Below, piece after piece: positions 44,531-55,406 of a stretch of 57,880 nt of DNA. The DNA lies in assembly GCF_009765365.1 (NCBI RefSeq), contig NZ_VTOM01000033.1, forward strand, positions 1 to 57,880, read 5' to 3'. The position numbers were made by a program, and so were the translations under genes. The notes beneath the pieces are model-generated. The model did no database searches and was not told where the DNA came from. It worked only from the letters and a program-made list of their open reading frames with translations. Position 1 is the first letter of the stretch; every line of letters begins with the position of its first letter. The stretch is from Antarcticirhabdus aurantiaca (GTDB lineage Bacteria; Pseudomonadota; Alphaproteobacteria; Rhizobiales; Rhizobiaceae).

Positions 44531-45496
44531 GTGAAGCGCCTCGTCGGGCTCGCCGTCAGCCTCGTCCTCCTCGCCGGCCTTTACTTCGTCGTCGACCTCG
44601 ACGCGCTCGCCGCGGCCGTTCGCCGCTCCGACCCCGCCTGGCTCCTTCTCGGCCTGCTTCTCGTCGTGCCCCTGACCTGGGCGACCGCCTGGCGCTTCAC
44701 CCTGGTCAGCCGCGGCGCCTCGGTGCGAACGGGCGAAGCGGTGCGGCTGGTGCTCGCCGCCTCGACGCTGAACCTGTTTCTCCCATCGAAGATGGGGGAC
44801 CTTGCCAAGAGCGTCGTCCTCACCCGGCGCCACGGCATGGAGCCGACCCGCTCCTTCGCCGTCGTCGTCCTGGAAAAGGCCCTCGACATGGCCTCGCTCC
44901 TGCTGTGGGGCCTCGTCGGAATCCTCACGGTCGCGGCGGGCGACCCGCGCTTCGCGCTCGCGCTGCTGCCGGTCGGCGGGCTCTTCGTTCTTCTCGCCCT
45001 CCTGCTCTCGCCCCTGCCGGCCGCGGCCGGTCTCGCGCGCCTTGGCGGGCGCCTCCTGCCGGCAAAGCCGCGCGCCCTCCTCGAACGCTTCTCCGACGAC
45101 TGGAGCGGCATCGTCGGCTGGTTCTGGCAGAACCCGCGGCGCGCCCTCGGCACCACGCTCCTGTCGGTCGGCATCTGGGCGCTGCACCTCGCCCAGTTCT
45201 GGCTCTTCACCCGCGCCCTCGGAGGCGCCGTGCCGCTCCTCGACAACATGGCCTTCGCCACGCTGTCGATCCTCGTCGGCCTCCTGCCCTTCACCTTCGC
45301 CGGCGTCGGCACGCGCGACGCGGCCATCGTCCTGTTCTACGCGCCCTATCTCTCGCCCGGCCAGGGCGCGGTTCTCGGCATCCTGGCGACCAGCCGCTAC
45401 CTCCTGCCGGCCATGGCCGGCCTGCCCTTCGTGTCCAAATTCTACGAGAGCCGCGCCGCCCTGAAGGCCGCGGCTTCCGAACGGGCACCGCGGTGA
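44531..45496 (+). CDS. UPF0104/LPG-synthase-like flippase-domain membrane protein
   Basis: GTG 44531 gives 321 residues, starting 10 bp after the preceding stop. About eight hydrophobic segments, RLVLAASTLNLFLPSKMGDLAKSVVL and LPFTFAGVGTRDAAIVLFYA match the UPF0104 family. Related proteins sit beside GT2 enzymes and are proposed to move lipid-linked sugars. Its stop overlaps the next gene's GTG start (GTGA). It is the second copy of this family in the window but diverged from that at 36328-37314. Confidence 0.85.
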   Translation: MKRLVGLAVSLVLLAGLYFVVDLDALAAAVRRSDPAWLLLGLLLVVPLTWATAWRFTLVSRGASVRTGEAVRLVLAASTLNLFLPSKMGDLAKSVVLTRRHGMEPTRSFAVVVLEKALDMASLLLWGLVGILTVAAGDPRFALALLPVGGLFVLLALLLSPLPAAAGLARLGGRLLPAKPRALLERFSDDWSGIVGWFWQNPRRALGTTLLSVGIWALHLAQFWLFTRALGGAVPLLDNMAFATLSILVGLLPFTFAGVGTRDAAIVLFYAPYLSPGQGAVLGILATSRYLLPAMAGLPFVSKFYESRAALKAAASERAPR

Positions 45497-47169
45497 CGTC
45501 TTCGATCTTCGCGGGCCTGGAGCGTCGGTTGACGGGCACGCGCGACGAGCGCTTCTGGCGTGCCGCCGCCGTCCTCCTCGGCCTCCTCGCCGCCCTGCGC
45601 GAGCTCGACCAGGTCTTCCGGGGACCCTTTCGCTTCCCCAACGACGCGCTCCAGTTCACGGCCTGGATGGCGCGCTGGAGCGAGCCGGCGCTGCGCGGTC
45701 CCGACCTCGTGCTCGACTACTGGCAGTCTGTGAGCCCTTGGGTCTACGCGCTGCCTTACCGCGCCGCCTTCGGTCTCGGCCTCGACCCGGTGCTGACGAC
45801 GAAGCTCCTGCCCGCGCTTCTTCTCGTTCTCCTGCCGCTCGCCGCCTTCCGGCTCGGCCGCAGGCTCGGCGCCGATCCGGCCGTCGCCTTCGTTCTGGCC
45901 GTCGTCGCGCTGGTCATCGCGGGCGATCCGACGGCCAGCGGCACGCCGCGGGGCTTCTGGCCGCTCCTCCTGATCCTCGTCGTCGACGGCCTCGTCCGGC
46001 AAAGCCTCTGGCAGACGGCGCTGGCGCAGGGGCTCCTGGCCGGCAGCTATCCCCAGGCCGCGCTGGTCTCGGCCGGCGCGATCGGCCTGTCGCCGCTCCT
46101 TCCCGGCGGCGGCCGCCTGATCGACCTGTCGAGGCCGCGCATCGTCCTCGTCGCCGCCTGCGCGCTCGCCACCATCGCGGGCGTCGCCCCGACGCTCCTC
46201 GCCGAGGGGAGCTTCGGCCCGGTCGCGACGCTCGCCGACGCCCGCGCCATCCCGACCTTCGCCGCGGGCGGTCGCGGCGAGGTGTTCGAGGCGGACGGCT
46301 CGGTCGACCTTCTGTGCGGCGAGCGGCTCGGCTTCTTCGGCCGGCGCTGCGAGGCGCCGACAGACCCCCGTCTCGCGCTCCTCGTCGCCGTTCTCCTGAC
46401 CGGCCCGGCGGTGCTGCTTTGGCGGGCGCTGCGCCCCGGCCCCCGCCCCGGCTCATCCGTCATCGCCGCGCTCGTCCTGTCGGGCACGGCCGGCGCGGTC
46501 CTGGCGCAGGTTCTCCTGTTCCGCCTGCACCTGCCCAACCGCTACTCCGACGCGGCCTTCCTTATCGCGGCTCTGGCGACCGCGCTGGTCGCCTGCGAGG
46601 CGATCCGCGCCCGGATCCCGTCGGGCCTGTCCCGGAGCGTCGCCGGCCGGCTCGCCCTGATGCTCGCCGCCGCGGGTCTCGTCGGCGGCTCGCTCGCCGC
46701 CGCTCAGGGCGTCAGGGCGCTCGCCCGCGAACCCGAACGGCCCGGCATCGTCGAGGCCGCCGCGCGAACGCCGCCCGGAACCCGCCTCGCCGGCTTCGTG
46801 AACGAATTGGACTACGTGCCGGTCTTCGCGCGGCGCGGGGTCTACGCCACGCGCGAGCACGCCATCGCCTACCAGCTCGGCTACTTCAGGGAGCTGGAAG
46901 CGCGCATGCAGCGGCTGCTGCGGATCGTGCAGACGCCCGACCCCGCCGAGTTCCGGCAACTGCTCGCGAACCTGCCGGCCGATCGCCTCCTCGTGGAGGA
47001 GGTAACGCTGGCGAGCGGCGCGCTCCCGCCCTCGTTCCAAGGCTTCTTCGCTCCCGCACCGCCCCCCACTCGGCCGACCGCCCTGTCGCGCCTCGCACCA
47101 AGCTGCGAGGAGGCGCGGATCGCGGGCGTCGTCGTCCTCGACGTCGTCTGCCTGTCCAAAGCCGGCTGA
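45493..47169 (+). CDS. Polytopic membrane protein, GT-C-like, unknown function
   Basis: GTG 45493 overlaps the preceding stop, giving 558 residues; upstream open sequence in this frame is not coding. About 10-12 hydrophobic segments lie between residues 20 and 410. The first loop has [19 protein letters not shown], an acidic pair like the catalytic loop of GT-C glycosyltransferases. A periplasmic C-terminal domain (about 420-558) has the [18 protein letters not shown] helix. It may transfer the lipid-linked sugar made by the GT2, but the family is not firmly recognised. It is the last gene of the cluster. Confidence 0.6.
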   Translation: MTSSIFAGLERRLTGTRDERFWRAAAVLLGLLAALRELDQVFRGPFRFPNDALQFTAWMARWSEPALRGPDLVLDYWQSVSPWVYALPYRAAFGLGLDPVLTTKLLPALLLVLLPLAAFRLGRRLGADPAVAFVLAVVALVIAGDPTASGTPRGFWPLLLILVVDGLVRQSLWQTALAQGLLAGSYPQAALVSAGAIGLSPLLPGGGRLIDLSRPRIVLVAACALATIAGVAPTLLAEGSFGPVATLADARAIPTFAAGGRGEVFEADGSVDLLCGERLGFFGRRCEAPTDPRLALLVAVLLTGPAVLLWRALRPGPRPGSSVIAALVLSGTAGAVLAQVLLFRLHLPNRYSDAAFLIAALATALVACEAIRARIPSGLSRSVAGRLALMLAAAGLVGGSLAAAQGVRALAREPERPGIVEAAARTPPGTRLAGFVNELDYVPVFARRGVYATREHAIAYQLGYFRELEARMQRLLRIVQTPDPAEFRQLLANLPADRLLVEEVTLASGALPPSFQGFFAPAPPPTRPTALSRLAPSCEEARIAGVVVLDVVCLSKAG

Positions 47170-47185
47170 CGCGGGCGGGCCGCCC

Positions 47186-48082
47186 TCACGAGGGCGCGGC
47201 CATCGTCTGGATCCAGTCCCGGAAGGCGGCCAGCGGCGCGCTCGCCTCGCTGCGCGCGGGATAGATCAGCGCGTAGTCGGAGCTGCCCGGCAGGACGCGC
47301 TGCGAGATCTTGAGGAGCCGCTCGGCCCGAAGGTCCGAGACGGCGAGGACTTCCGGAACGAGCGCGGCGCCGAGCCCGGCGCGCGCGGCCCCCAGCACCA
47401 TGCCGAAATGCTCGAAGCGCGGGCCGCGCAGGATCGAGATCGGGTCGAGCCCCGCGTCGCGGAACCAGTCCAGCCAGAGCTCGGGGCGCGTCGACTGCTG
47501 GAGGAGCGGCAGGCGCGCGATCGCCTCGTCCGCCAGGGGCAGCCCGCCTGCGCCCAGGAGGCTCGGCGAGGCGACCGCGATCAGGGCCTCGCTCACCAGC
47601 GGCACCACGCTTGTTCCCGGCCCGGCCAGCTCGCGGCGCTGCAGCGCCGCGTCGAAGGGCTCGCGCTCGAAGTCCACCGCCTGGAGGCGCGAGGCGATGT
47701 CGAGCGACAGGTGTGGGGCGCGGCGCCGGAACTCGGGCAGGCGCGGGATCAGCCAGGCCGTGCCGAAGGTCGGCAGCACCGCCAGGCGCAGGACGTCGCC
47801 CTGGCCGCCGAACGACATGACCGTCAGGGCGGCGGCGTTGATGTCGGCGAGCACCCGCTCGGTGTCGCGCAGCATCGCCCGACCCGCATCCGACAGGATC
47901 AGCCGCTTGCGCACCCGGTGGAAGAGCTGGACGCCGAGCCGCGCTTCCAGCGAGCCGAGGGACCGGCTGACCGCGCTCTGGGTCAGGCCGAGGCGGCGGG
48001 CGGCCTCGGTCGCCGAGCCGCTTTCGGCGCAGGCGCCGAGCGCCTGGAGCTCGGACAAGGTGGGGGTGAAGGATCGGCGCAT
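47186..48082 (-). CDS. gcdR: LysR-family regulator of glutarate catabolism (GcdR-like)
   Basis: From ATG 48082 the product is 298 residues; the frame is open far upstream but the HTH fixes the start. The N-terminal HTH reads [30 protein letters not shown]. The effector domain (about 90-295) ends with [20 protein letters not shown]. It is divergent from gcdH and the CoA-transferase, the same arrangement as GcdR-gcdHG in Pseudomonas, where GcdR activates with glutarate as inducer. Assignment to GcdR rests on this context. Its 3' end lies 16 bp from the GT-C-like gene, convergently. Confidence 0.82.
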   Translation of the reverse strand: MRRSFTPTLSELQALGACAESGSATEAARRLGLTQSAVSRSLGSLEARLGVQLFHRVRKRLILSDAGRAMLRDTERVLADINAAALTVMSFGGQGDVLRLAVLPTFGTAWLIPRLPEFRRRAPHLSLDIASRLQAVDFEREPFDAALQRRELAGPGTSVVPLVSEALIAVASPSLLGAGGLPLADEAIARLPLLQQSTRPELWLDWFRDAGLDPISILRGPRFEHFGMVLGAARAGLGAALVPEVLAVSDLRAERLLKISQRVLPGSSDYALIYPARSEASAPLAAFRDWIQTMAAPS

Positions 48083-48268
48083 GACGGCTCCGGGACCTAT
48101 CACGCCCCTTGCGCGGGCGGGAGCACCGGCTGCGCCGGAGGGGCGGACTTCATGAAAATTCCTCCTGAACTCGCCAGCCGAACGCATTGGCCCCGCCGTC
48201 CGTCCTCGTTTATCGATGCGGGACATGCCCGGCGCGCCGTCGGGATCATCGACGCATCGGAGTTCCGC
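48083..48268. promoter_or_regulatory. Divergent gcdR-gcdH promoter region
   Basis: The 186-bp gap holds the palindrome TTCATGAA (48149-48156) within an AT-richer stretch, a plausible core of the LysR binding region. Exact promoter elements are not clear. Confidence 0.4.
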
Positions 48269-49477
<1,209 letters not shown>

Positions 49478-49487
49478 GCGCGGCCCG

Positions 49488-50663
49488 ATGATCGGGGCCG
49501 CCCCCTCCGGCGAGCCGCCGCTCGCCGGCCTCAAGGTCGTCGAGCTGGCGCGCATCCTGGCCGGTCCGTGGATCGGGCAGACGCTGGCGGACCTCGGGGC
49601 CGAGGTCGTCAAGGTCGAGGCGCCGGAGGGCGACGACACCCGCCGCTGGGGGCCGCCCTTCGTGGAGCGGCAACTGGACGACGGGACGAGCGAGCGCACC
49701 GCCGCCTATTTCCACGCGGCCAATCGCGGCAAGCGCTCGCTCGCCCTCGACTTCAACGACGCCGCCGACCTTCGGCGCGTTCTCGACCTCGTGCGCGAGG
49801 CCGACGTCGTGATCGAGAACTTCAAGGTCGGGGGCCTCGCCAAGTACGGGCTCGACTATGCGAGCCTCGCCGCGCTCAATCCGCGCCTCGTCTACTGCTC
49901 CATCACCGGCTTCGGCCAGGACGGGCCTTTCGCGCGCCTGCCGGGCTACGACTTCCTGGTCCAGGGCCTGTGCGGGATCATGGACCTCACCGGCGAGCCG
50001 GACGGGGAGCCGCAGAAGATCGGCGTCGCCTGGATCGACATCCTCACCGGCCTCTACGGCACCATCGGCATCCAGGCCGCGCTGGCCGAGCGCGCCCGCT
50101 CCGGCCGGGGCCAGCACGTCGACCTGGCGCTGCTCGACTGCGGCGTCGCCGCGCTCGCCAACCAGGCCATGAACCATCTGGCCGGCGGCGCGCCCCCGCG
50201 CCGGATGGGCAACGCCCATCCCAACATCGTGCCTTACCAGGTCTTTCCCTGCTCGGACGGCCACGCCATCGTCGCCTGCGGCAACGATCGCCAGTTCGCC
50301 GCCTTCGTCGACGCGCTCGGCATCGCCGAAGTCGCGCTCGACCCCGCCTATGCGACGAACCCCGCGCGGGTGGAGAACCGGGCGACGCTCGTGCCGATCC
50401 TCTCGGCTCGCACCCGCCTCCTGACGCGCGACGACCTCATCGCCGCGATGCAGGCGCGCGGCGTGCCGGGCGGCCCGATCAACAGCGTGGCGGACGCCAT
50501 CGATCATCCCCAGGTGCGCTCGCGGGGCCTTCGCATCGAGCCGGAAGGGGTGCCGGGCCTGCGAACGCCGATTCGCTTCTCGCGCAGCCCCCTGGCTCTC
50601 GACCGCGCCTCCCCGCCCCTTCGACCCGCCCTGAACCCGAAAGGTGGCTCCTCGCCCGGGTGA
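49488..50663 (+). CDS. gcdG: Class-III CoA-transferase, glutarate CoA-transferase (CaiB/BaiF family)
   Basis: The 391-residue protein has the class-III CoA-transferase fold: LAGLKVVELARILAGPW and LADLGAEVVKVEAP at the N-terminus. FHAANRGKRSLALDF and GQDGPFARLPGYDFLVQG follow; the Asp of the GYDF stretch is the expected catalytic residue. It transfers CoA (from succinyl-CoA in relatives) to glutarate, making the substrate of GcdH. The same gene pair is found in other proteobacterial glutarate loci. The final NPKGGSSPG is followed by a hairpin overlapping the stop. Confidence 0.88.
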   Translation: MIGAAPSGEPPLAGLKVVELARILAGPWIGQTLADLGAEVVKVEAPEGDDTRRWGPPFVERQLDDGTSERTAAYFHAANRGKRSLALDFNDAADLRRVLDLVREADVVIENFKVGGLAKYGLDYASLAALNPRLVYCSITGFGQDGPFARLPGYDFLVQGLCGIMDLTGEPDGEPQKIGVAWIDILTGLYGTIGIQAALAERARSGRGQHVDLALLDCGVAALANQAMNHLAGGAPPRRMGNAHPNIVPYQVFPCSDGHAIVACGNDRQFAAFVDALGIAEVALDPAYATNPARVENRATLVPILSARTRLLTRDDLIAAMQARGVPGGPINSVADAIDHPQVRSRGLRIEPEGVPGLRTPIRFSRSPLALDRASPPLRPALNPKGGSSPG

Positions 50664-50670
50664 GCCGGGC
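50654..50670 (+). terminator. Short hairpin overlapping the gcdG stop
   Basis: GCCCGG (50654-50659) pairs with CCGGGC (50665-50670), with the TGA in the loop. A further CCCGGG block at about 50674-50679 could compete. It is probably a weak terminator. Confidence 0.45.
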
Positions 50671-50834
50671 CTTCCCGGGCTTCCCCGTTTCGAAGGCTGG
50701 GCCGGCGCGAGCTGTTCGGCGCGACATTTCGGATCGACGAAATGCCGCCAATCGAGCCGAATAATAAACGGGCGAGCAGCCGGGCGCGATCCGCCGAGAC
50801 TGCTTGAAAACGGGAGTCATGATGTGGGGAGTGC

Positions 50835-50911
50835 TGGTCGGAGTGGCAGGATTTGAACCTGCGACCCCCTCGTCCCGAACGAGGTGCGCTACCAGACTGC
50901 GCTACACTCCG
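50835..50911 (-). tRNA. tRNA-Pro (anticodon CGG)
   Basis: The minus-strand 77-nt sequence folds into a cloverleaf: acceptor stem CGGAGTG/CACTCCG, and anticodon stem CCTCG/CGAGG around TTCGGGA with anticodon CGG (complement of 50875-50877). The T-arm contains GGTTCAAATCC. The 3' ACCA is encoded in the DNA (50835-50838 on the plus strand read TGGT). Confidence 0.97.
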
Positions 50912-50990
50912 CGACCTGCGGGCGGGTCTATAACCCGGCCCCCGTTCGCCTGCAAGCGGCTAATCCATGCTTTTTCGACGGGGTCGCTCC

Positions 50991-52337
50991 TCAGGCGAAA
51001 ACGAAGTCGGCGAGGAGCTTCACGTTGAGGCCGGCGATGGTGACGGCGATCAGCACGGCGACGGCGACGAGCCATCGCGGCGCGACGAGTTCGCCCATCT
51101 TCGCGCGGCTGGCCGTGAACGTCACCAGCGGGAACACTGCGAAGGAGAGCTGGAGGCTCAGGACCACCTGGGTCAGGATAAGGAGCTCGGCCGTGCCGGC
51201 ATCGCCGTACCAGATGGTGACGCCGGCCGCCGGAATGATCGCGATGAGGCGGGTGATGAGCCGCCGCAGCCAGGGCGCGAGGCGCAGCCGAAGAAAGCCC
51301 TCCATGACGATCTGGCCGGCCAGTGTCGCCGTGACCGTGGAGTTGAGGCCGCAGCAGAGCAGCGCGACGCCGAACAGCACCGGCGCGACGGCGAAGCCGA
51401 GAAGCGGGGCGAGGAGGTCGTGCGCCTCGCCGAGTTCGGCGATCTCCGTGCGGCCGCTCGTGTGGAAGGCCGCCGCCGCCAGGATCAGGATCGACGCGTT
51501 GACGAGAAGCGCCAACATCAGGGCGAGGGTCGAATCGAGCGTCGCGAAGCGCAGCGCCTCGCGCTTCTCGGGAAGCGTTTCGCCGTAGGCACGGGTCTGC
51601 ACGATGCCGGAATGGAGGTAGAGGTTGTGCGGCATCACCGTCGCGCCGAGGATGCCGAGCGCGAGGTAGAGCATCTCCGGATTGGAAACGATCTCGCGCG
51701 TCGGGGCGAAACCGGCGATCACCGCGCTCCAGTCCGGGTCGACCATGGCGATCTGAACGGTGAAGCAGACCGCGATCACGCCGAGAAGCGCGATGATGAA
51801 GGCCTCGACCCAGCGAAAGCCGAGCTTCTGGAGGTAAAGGATCAGGAAGACGTCGAGCGCCGTGACGACGACGCCGATCTCCAGCGGCAGGCCGAAGATC
51901 AGGTTGAGGCCGATCGCCGTGCCGATCACCTCGGCGATGTCGGTGGCGATGATCGCGATCTCGGCGAGAAGCCAAAGCGTGACGGCCACGGGCCGGGGAT
52001 AGGCGTCGCGGCAGGCCTGGGCGAGGTCGCGCCCGCTGGCGATGGCGAGGCGCGCGCAGAGCGACTGAAGCACGATCGCCATGATGTTGGACAAAAGCGC
52101 GACGAAGAGCAGCGTGTAGCCGAAGGCCGATCCGCCCGCGATCGAGGTCGCCCAGTTGCCCGGATCCATGTAGCCGACGGCCACGAGGTAGCCCGGCCCG
52201 AAAAAGGCGAGCGCCCGGCGCCAGGGCGCCCCGCCGCGCCGCACCGCGACCGTGCGGTGAACGTCCGCGAGCGAGCCCTCGCCGACGGAGGTGAGCCACC
52301 CCGTCTCGCCCTTCGGCCTGCCGACGCGCAGATCCAT
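50991..52337 (-). CDS. mntH: Manganese/divalent-metal transporter, canonical Nramp
   Basis: The 448-residue protein has about 11 transmembrane segments and the two canonical metal motifs DPGN (58-61, in [11 protein letters not shown]) and MPHN (235-238, in [13 protein letters not shown]). It should import Mn2+ with protons. It stands alone on the minus strand, with 192 bp upstream before tenA. I could not identify a clear MntR or Mur box there. It contrasts with the Nramp-related gene at 34853-36172, which lacks both motifs. Confidence 0.95.
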   Translation of the reverse strand: MDLRVGRPKGETGWLTSVGEGSLADVHRTVAVRRGGAPWRRALAFFGPGYLVAVGYMDPGNWATSIAGGSAFGYTLLFVALLSNIMAIVLQSLCARLAIASGRDLAQACRDAYPRPVAVTLWLLAEIAIIATDIAEVIGTAIGLNLIFGLPLEIGVVVTALDVFLILYLQKLGFRWVEAFIIALLGVIAVCFTVQIAMVDPDWSAVIAGFAPTREIVSNPEMLYLALGILGATVMPHNLYLHSGIVQTRAYGETLPEKREALRFATLDSTLALMLALLVNASILILAAAAFHTSGRTEIAELGEAHDLLAPLLGFAVAPVLFGVALLCCGLNSTVTATLAGQIVMEGFLRLRLAPWLRRLITRLIAIIPAAGVTIWYGDAGTAELLILTQVVLSLQLSFAVFPLVTFTASRAKMGELVAPRWLVAVAVLIAVTIAGLNVKLLADFVFA

Positions 52338-52529
52338 GGCACACCGTTCCCTTGCCCGCCCCAGGCTGAATCGCGGGCGGCCGGGCGCGTTCCGCCGCTC
52401 CTCCCCGAATGAAGCTGAAGCCGCAAGGTTTGTCGATGGGCAACTTTTTAGGCGGAGGGCATTGCCGGGGTACTGCCTTCGGGTCGGGAATGCCGACGGG
52501 CGGCCGATCTCAGGCCGGCACGACTCCTT

Positions 52530-53201
52530 TCATCGCGCGGCCTCGCCCTCGTCGAGGGCCATCTGCCAGAACGCGGCTTCCAGGTCGCAGGCCTTGGCGA
52601 AGTGCGCCGCGAGCTCGCCGCGGCGCCCCGTCGACAGATCCGCGCCGAGGCGGTCGATCTCGCCGCGCGCCGCCGCCGCTACGCCCTGATAGCTCTCGCC
52701 GGCATATTCGGCGATCCAGTCGGCCTGCGCATGCCCGGTATGGCGTCCGGCCTCGGATCGGATGGCGCGCGCGATCTCGCCGTAGCCGACGACGCAAGGC
52801 GCGAGTGCGACGCGCAGGTCCAGGAGGTCCCCCGCCATGCCGGCGTCGAGCACGAAACGGGTATAGGCGACCGTCGCCGCGAGTTCGGGCGCGGATTCGA
52901 GATCCGCGGGCGACAGGCCCCAGCGCGCCGACACGCGGACGTGGAGGTCCAACTCGACGTCGAGGATCGCGACGAGCGCGGTCTTGGCCGCGCGCATGTC
53001 GGCGAGCGTCCGGCTCTTGTAGACCGCAAGCGCCTGCGCCCGCGCGAACTGGATCAGGAAGAGGTAGTCCTGGACGAGATAGGCCCGGAAGGCTCCTTCC
53101 GGGAGACGGTTCTCGGCAAGGCGCCGCACGAAGTCGTGCTCGACATAGGCCGTCCAGTTCGGCCGGGCTCGCGCCTTCAGCTCGTCGAAGAGCCCGCTCA
53201 T
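52530..53201 (-). CDS. tenA: TenA-family thiaminase II / aminopyrimidine aminohydrolase
   Basis: ATG 53201 overlaps the thiD stop (the last four bases of thiD) and gives 223 residues. Features include FRAYLVQDYLFLIQFARAQALAVYK near 38-62, with the Tyr/Asp pair. TRFVLDAGMAGDLLDLRVALAPCVVGYGEIA is where TenA has its catalytic Cys. WIAEYAGESYQG is also present. TenA hydrolyses amino-HMP degradation products of thiamine, so it salvages pyrimidine for ThiD. It is the last gene of the operon. The usual C-terminal Glu near residue 205 is probably the E in LEAAFWQMAL. Confidence 0.92.
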   Translation of the reverse strand: MSGLFDELKARARPNWTAYVEHDFVRRLAENRLPEGAFRAYLVQDYLFLIQFARAQALAVYKSRTLADMRAAKTALVAILDVELDLHVRVSARWGLSPADLESAPELAATVAYTRFVLDAGMAGDLLDLRVALAPCVVGYGEIARAIRSEAGRHTGHAQADWIAEYAGESYQGVAAAARGEIDRLGADLSTGRRGELAAHFAKACDLEAAFWQMALDEGEAAR

Positions 53202-54013
53202 CGCCCCTCCTCCGTCCAAAGCGCGTGGAAGTGGTGGACGGGACCGCGTCCGCGATGGCCGAGATCGAGCTGCGCCGCCCCGGCGAGCGCGGCGGACAGG
53301 TAGCGCTTCGCCGCCTCGACGGCGTCCTCCAGCGCCAGGTCGCGGGCGAGCCCGGCCGCCACCGCGGCCGAGAGCGTGCAGCCGGTGCCGTGATCGCTCG
53401 TCGTGTCGATGCGCGGCGCGGCGAAGCGGCGGGGCGCCGCGTCCGGCCGCACCAGGATGTCGGCGCTGTCCGCCCCGCCGAGATGGCCGCCCTTGACCAG
53501 GACGGCGCGGGCGCCGAGATCGAGGATGCGCCGCCCCTGCTCCTCCATCTCCGCCTCGCTGGTCGCGACCGGCCGGGCGGTCAGGAGCGCCGCCTCCGCC
53601 AGGTTCGGCGTGACGAGGCAGGCCAGCGGCACGAGGTGCCCGATCAGCGCCTCCGCCGCGTCCGCCGCGAGCAGCCGGTCGCCGGAGGTCGCGACCATCA
53701 CCGGGTCGAGCACGGCCTCGCGCCCGTGCCGCGCCAGGGTTTCGCCGATCGCCTCGATCGTGTCGCGATCGCCCGCCATGCCGATCTTGATCGCGCCGAC
53801 GCGAAAATCGGCGAGCACGGCCTCGATCTGCGCGGCCACCATCTCGGCCGGAAGGATCGAAACCGCCGAGACGCCCGTCGTGTTCTGGGCCGTGACGGCG
53901 GTCAGCGCGCTGGTTCCGAAGACGTGGCACGCCGAGAAGGTCTTGAGGTCGGCCTGGATGCCGGCGCCTCCGCCGCTATCGGACCCCGCGATGGTCAGGG
54001 CGACGGCGGTCAT
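53198..54013 (-). CDS. thiD: Hydroxymethylpyrimidine/phosphomethylpyrimidine kinase
   Basis: The 271-residue ribokinase-like protein has [22 protein letters not shown] at the N-terminus and [26 protein letters not shown] lies mid-protein, and the ATP site [21 protein letters not shown] with catalytic Asp/GTGC near 220 follows. It phosphorylates HMP twice to HMP-PP. Its start overlaps thiE by four bases and its stop overlaps tenA. Length is normal. Confidence 0.95.
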   Translation of the reverse strand: MTAVALTIAGSDSGGGAGIQADLKTFSACHVFGTSALTAVTAQNTTGVSAVSILPAEMVAAQIEAVLADFRVGAIKIGMAGDRDTIEAIGETLARHGREAVLDPVMVATSGDRLLAADAAEALIGHLVPLACLVTPNLAEAALLTARPVATSEAEMEEQGRRILDLGARAVLVKGGHLGGADSADILVRPDAAPRRFAAPRIDTTSDHGTGCTLSAAVAAGLARDLALEDAVEAAKRYLSAALAGAAQLDLGHRGRGPVHHFHALWTEEGR

Positions 54014-54666
54014 CGTGCCGCCTCCCCTTTTGCCGCGTCCACCGCCGCGCGCAACGCCCGCGCCGCCGCCGCGGGATCGGCCGCGCGCAGCACCGCCGAG
54101 ATCACGGCGACGCCGTCGGCACCGGCGGCGACGAGCTGCGCCGCGCGCTCGGCGTCGATGCCGGCGATGGCGCCGACGGGCAGATCCGGCCGCGCGTCCC
54201 GCAGGCCGTTTCGCAGGGTGCGAAAGCCCTCGATGCCGACCGGCGGCTCCGGATTTGCCTTCGACAGGGTTTCGAAGACGCCGCCGATGCAGGCATAGTC
54301 GACGGCGGGGTGCAGCGCGCCCCGCGCGTCGTCGGCGTTCTTCACGGTGACGCCGACGATCGCGCTCGCGCCCAGGATCCGCCGCGCCGTATCCGGCGCC
54401 ATATCGTCGCGCCCGAGATGGACGCCCTCCGTGCCGGATGCCAGCGCGACGTCGACGCGGTCGTTGACGAGAAGCGGCACGCCCGAGCCCGCCAGCGCGG
54501 CGCGGATCGCCGAGGCGCGCGCCACCATCGCGCGGGTCGAGGCGGTCTTGTCGCGATACTGGAGGAGCGTCGCGCCGTTCTCGGCGGCCGTCCGCGCGAG
54601 ATCGGGCAGGCGCTCGGGCGGCACGGCGCCGGCGTCGAGAAGGACGTAGAGGGACAGGTCGATCAT
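54010..54666 (-). CDS. thiE: Thiamine phosphate synthase
   Basis: From ATG 54666 the product is 218 residues. It has the TIM-barrel ThiE motifs [11 protein letters not shown] near 29-39 and [26 protein letters not shown] near 65-90. [24 protein letters not shown] (the usual THIFPT.TK loop, altered here) and AIAGIDAE follow. It joins HMP-PP with thiazole phosphate to make thiamine phosphate. The start overlaps thiM's stop and its stop overlaps the start of thiD. Confidence 0.92.
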   Translation of the reverse strand: MIDLSLYVLLDAGAVPPERLPDLARTAAENGATLLQYRDKTASTRAMVARASAIRAALAGSGVPLLVNDRVDVALASGTEGVHLGRDDMAPDTARRILGASAIVGVTVKNADDARGALHPAVDYACIGGVFETLSKANPEPPVGIEGFRTLRNGLRDARPDLPVGAIAGIDAERAAQLVAAGADGVAVISAVLRAADPAAAARALRAAVDAAKGEAAR

Positions 54667-55406
54667 CGGTTGATCCGTGCGAGGGCGAGGACGTCGTCGC
54701 GGCCGAGGCCTGCGAGCGCGTCGAGGAGGTGGACGGCGAAGGTGCCGGGACCGGCCGAGCGCCGGGCCGCGATCTCGGCCGCGACGCCGAGCGTGACGGC
54801 CGTCGCGATGCCCGCCGCGACGGCGTCCGGCTCGACCGCGAGAAAGGCCGCGGCCATGGCGCCGGACAGGCACCCCGTGCCCGTCACGTCGGCGAGCCAG
54901 GGATGGCCGTTCGCGACTGTCAGGCTGCGCGCTTCGTCCGCGATCCGGTCGAGCCGGCCGGTTTCGAGCCGCGCCCCGGCGAAGGACCCGAGCGCGGCCA
55001 TCTCGTCCGCATTGGCGCGCACCAGCGCCGGCTTCCTGGCAAGGAGCGCGCGCGCGCGCGTGCGCCGCCGCTCGGCGATGTCGCATTTCACGGGGTCGAG
55101 CACGAAGGGGCGTCCGCTCGACGCGAAGAGGTCGACGGCGACGTCGATCGCCGCGCGCCGGTCGCGGTCGAGCGTGCCGAGATTGACGAGGAGCGCGCGA
55201 GCCGCGCCCGCGACCTCCGCGACCTCGTCGGGATCGGTGGTCATCGAGGGCACGGCGCCGAGCGCCGTCAGACCGTCCGCGGTGCGGGTCTGGACCACCG
55301 TGTTGGTGAGGGCGTGGACGCGCGGGCGCGCGTCGCGCAGGGCGTCGAGAATGTCGGCGACGCGCTCGGGGGTCACGGCCCCGGTCCCGATCACGGCCGC
55401 GCTCAC
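54663..55406 (-). CDS. thiM: Hydroxyethylthiazole kinase
   Basis: GTG 55406 overlaps the thiY stop (GTGA), giving 247 residues. HALTNTVVQTRTADGLTALGAVPSM is the substrate-binding region, and VLDPVKCDIAERRRTRARALLARKPALVRANADE follows. DVTGTGCLSGAMAAAFLAV is the phosphate-binding loop with its catalytic Cys. Phosphorylates salvaged thiazole. The DPVKCD variant of the usual DPVG..A motif is known from alphaproteobacterial relatives. Position between thiY and thiE marks a salvage operon. Confidence 0.9.
   Translation of the reverse strand: MSAAVIGTGAVTPERVADILDALRDARPRVHALTNTVVQTRTADGLTALGAVPSMTTDPDEVAEVAGAARALLVNLGTLDRDRRAAIDVAVDLFASSGRPFVLDPVKCDIAERRRTRARALLARKPALVRANADEMAALGSFAGARLETGRLDRIADEARSLTVANGHPWLADVTGTGCLSGAMAAAFLAVEPDAVAAGIATAVTLGVAAEIAARRSAGPGTFAVHLLDALAGLGRDDVLALARINR

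Noticed and set aside
52338-52529. MntR/Mur box or metal riboswitch upstream of mntH
   Set aside because: AT-rich words are present (for example around 52425-52455) but none gives a convincing palindrome or known aptamer.
52409-54298. Very long open frame antisense to tenA and thiD (about 630 codons)
   Set aside because: It is Arg/Ala/Gly-rich low-complexity translation caused by high GC, with no domain; the opposite strand has clear TenA and ThiD.
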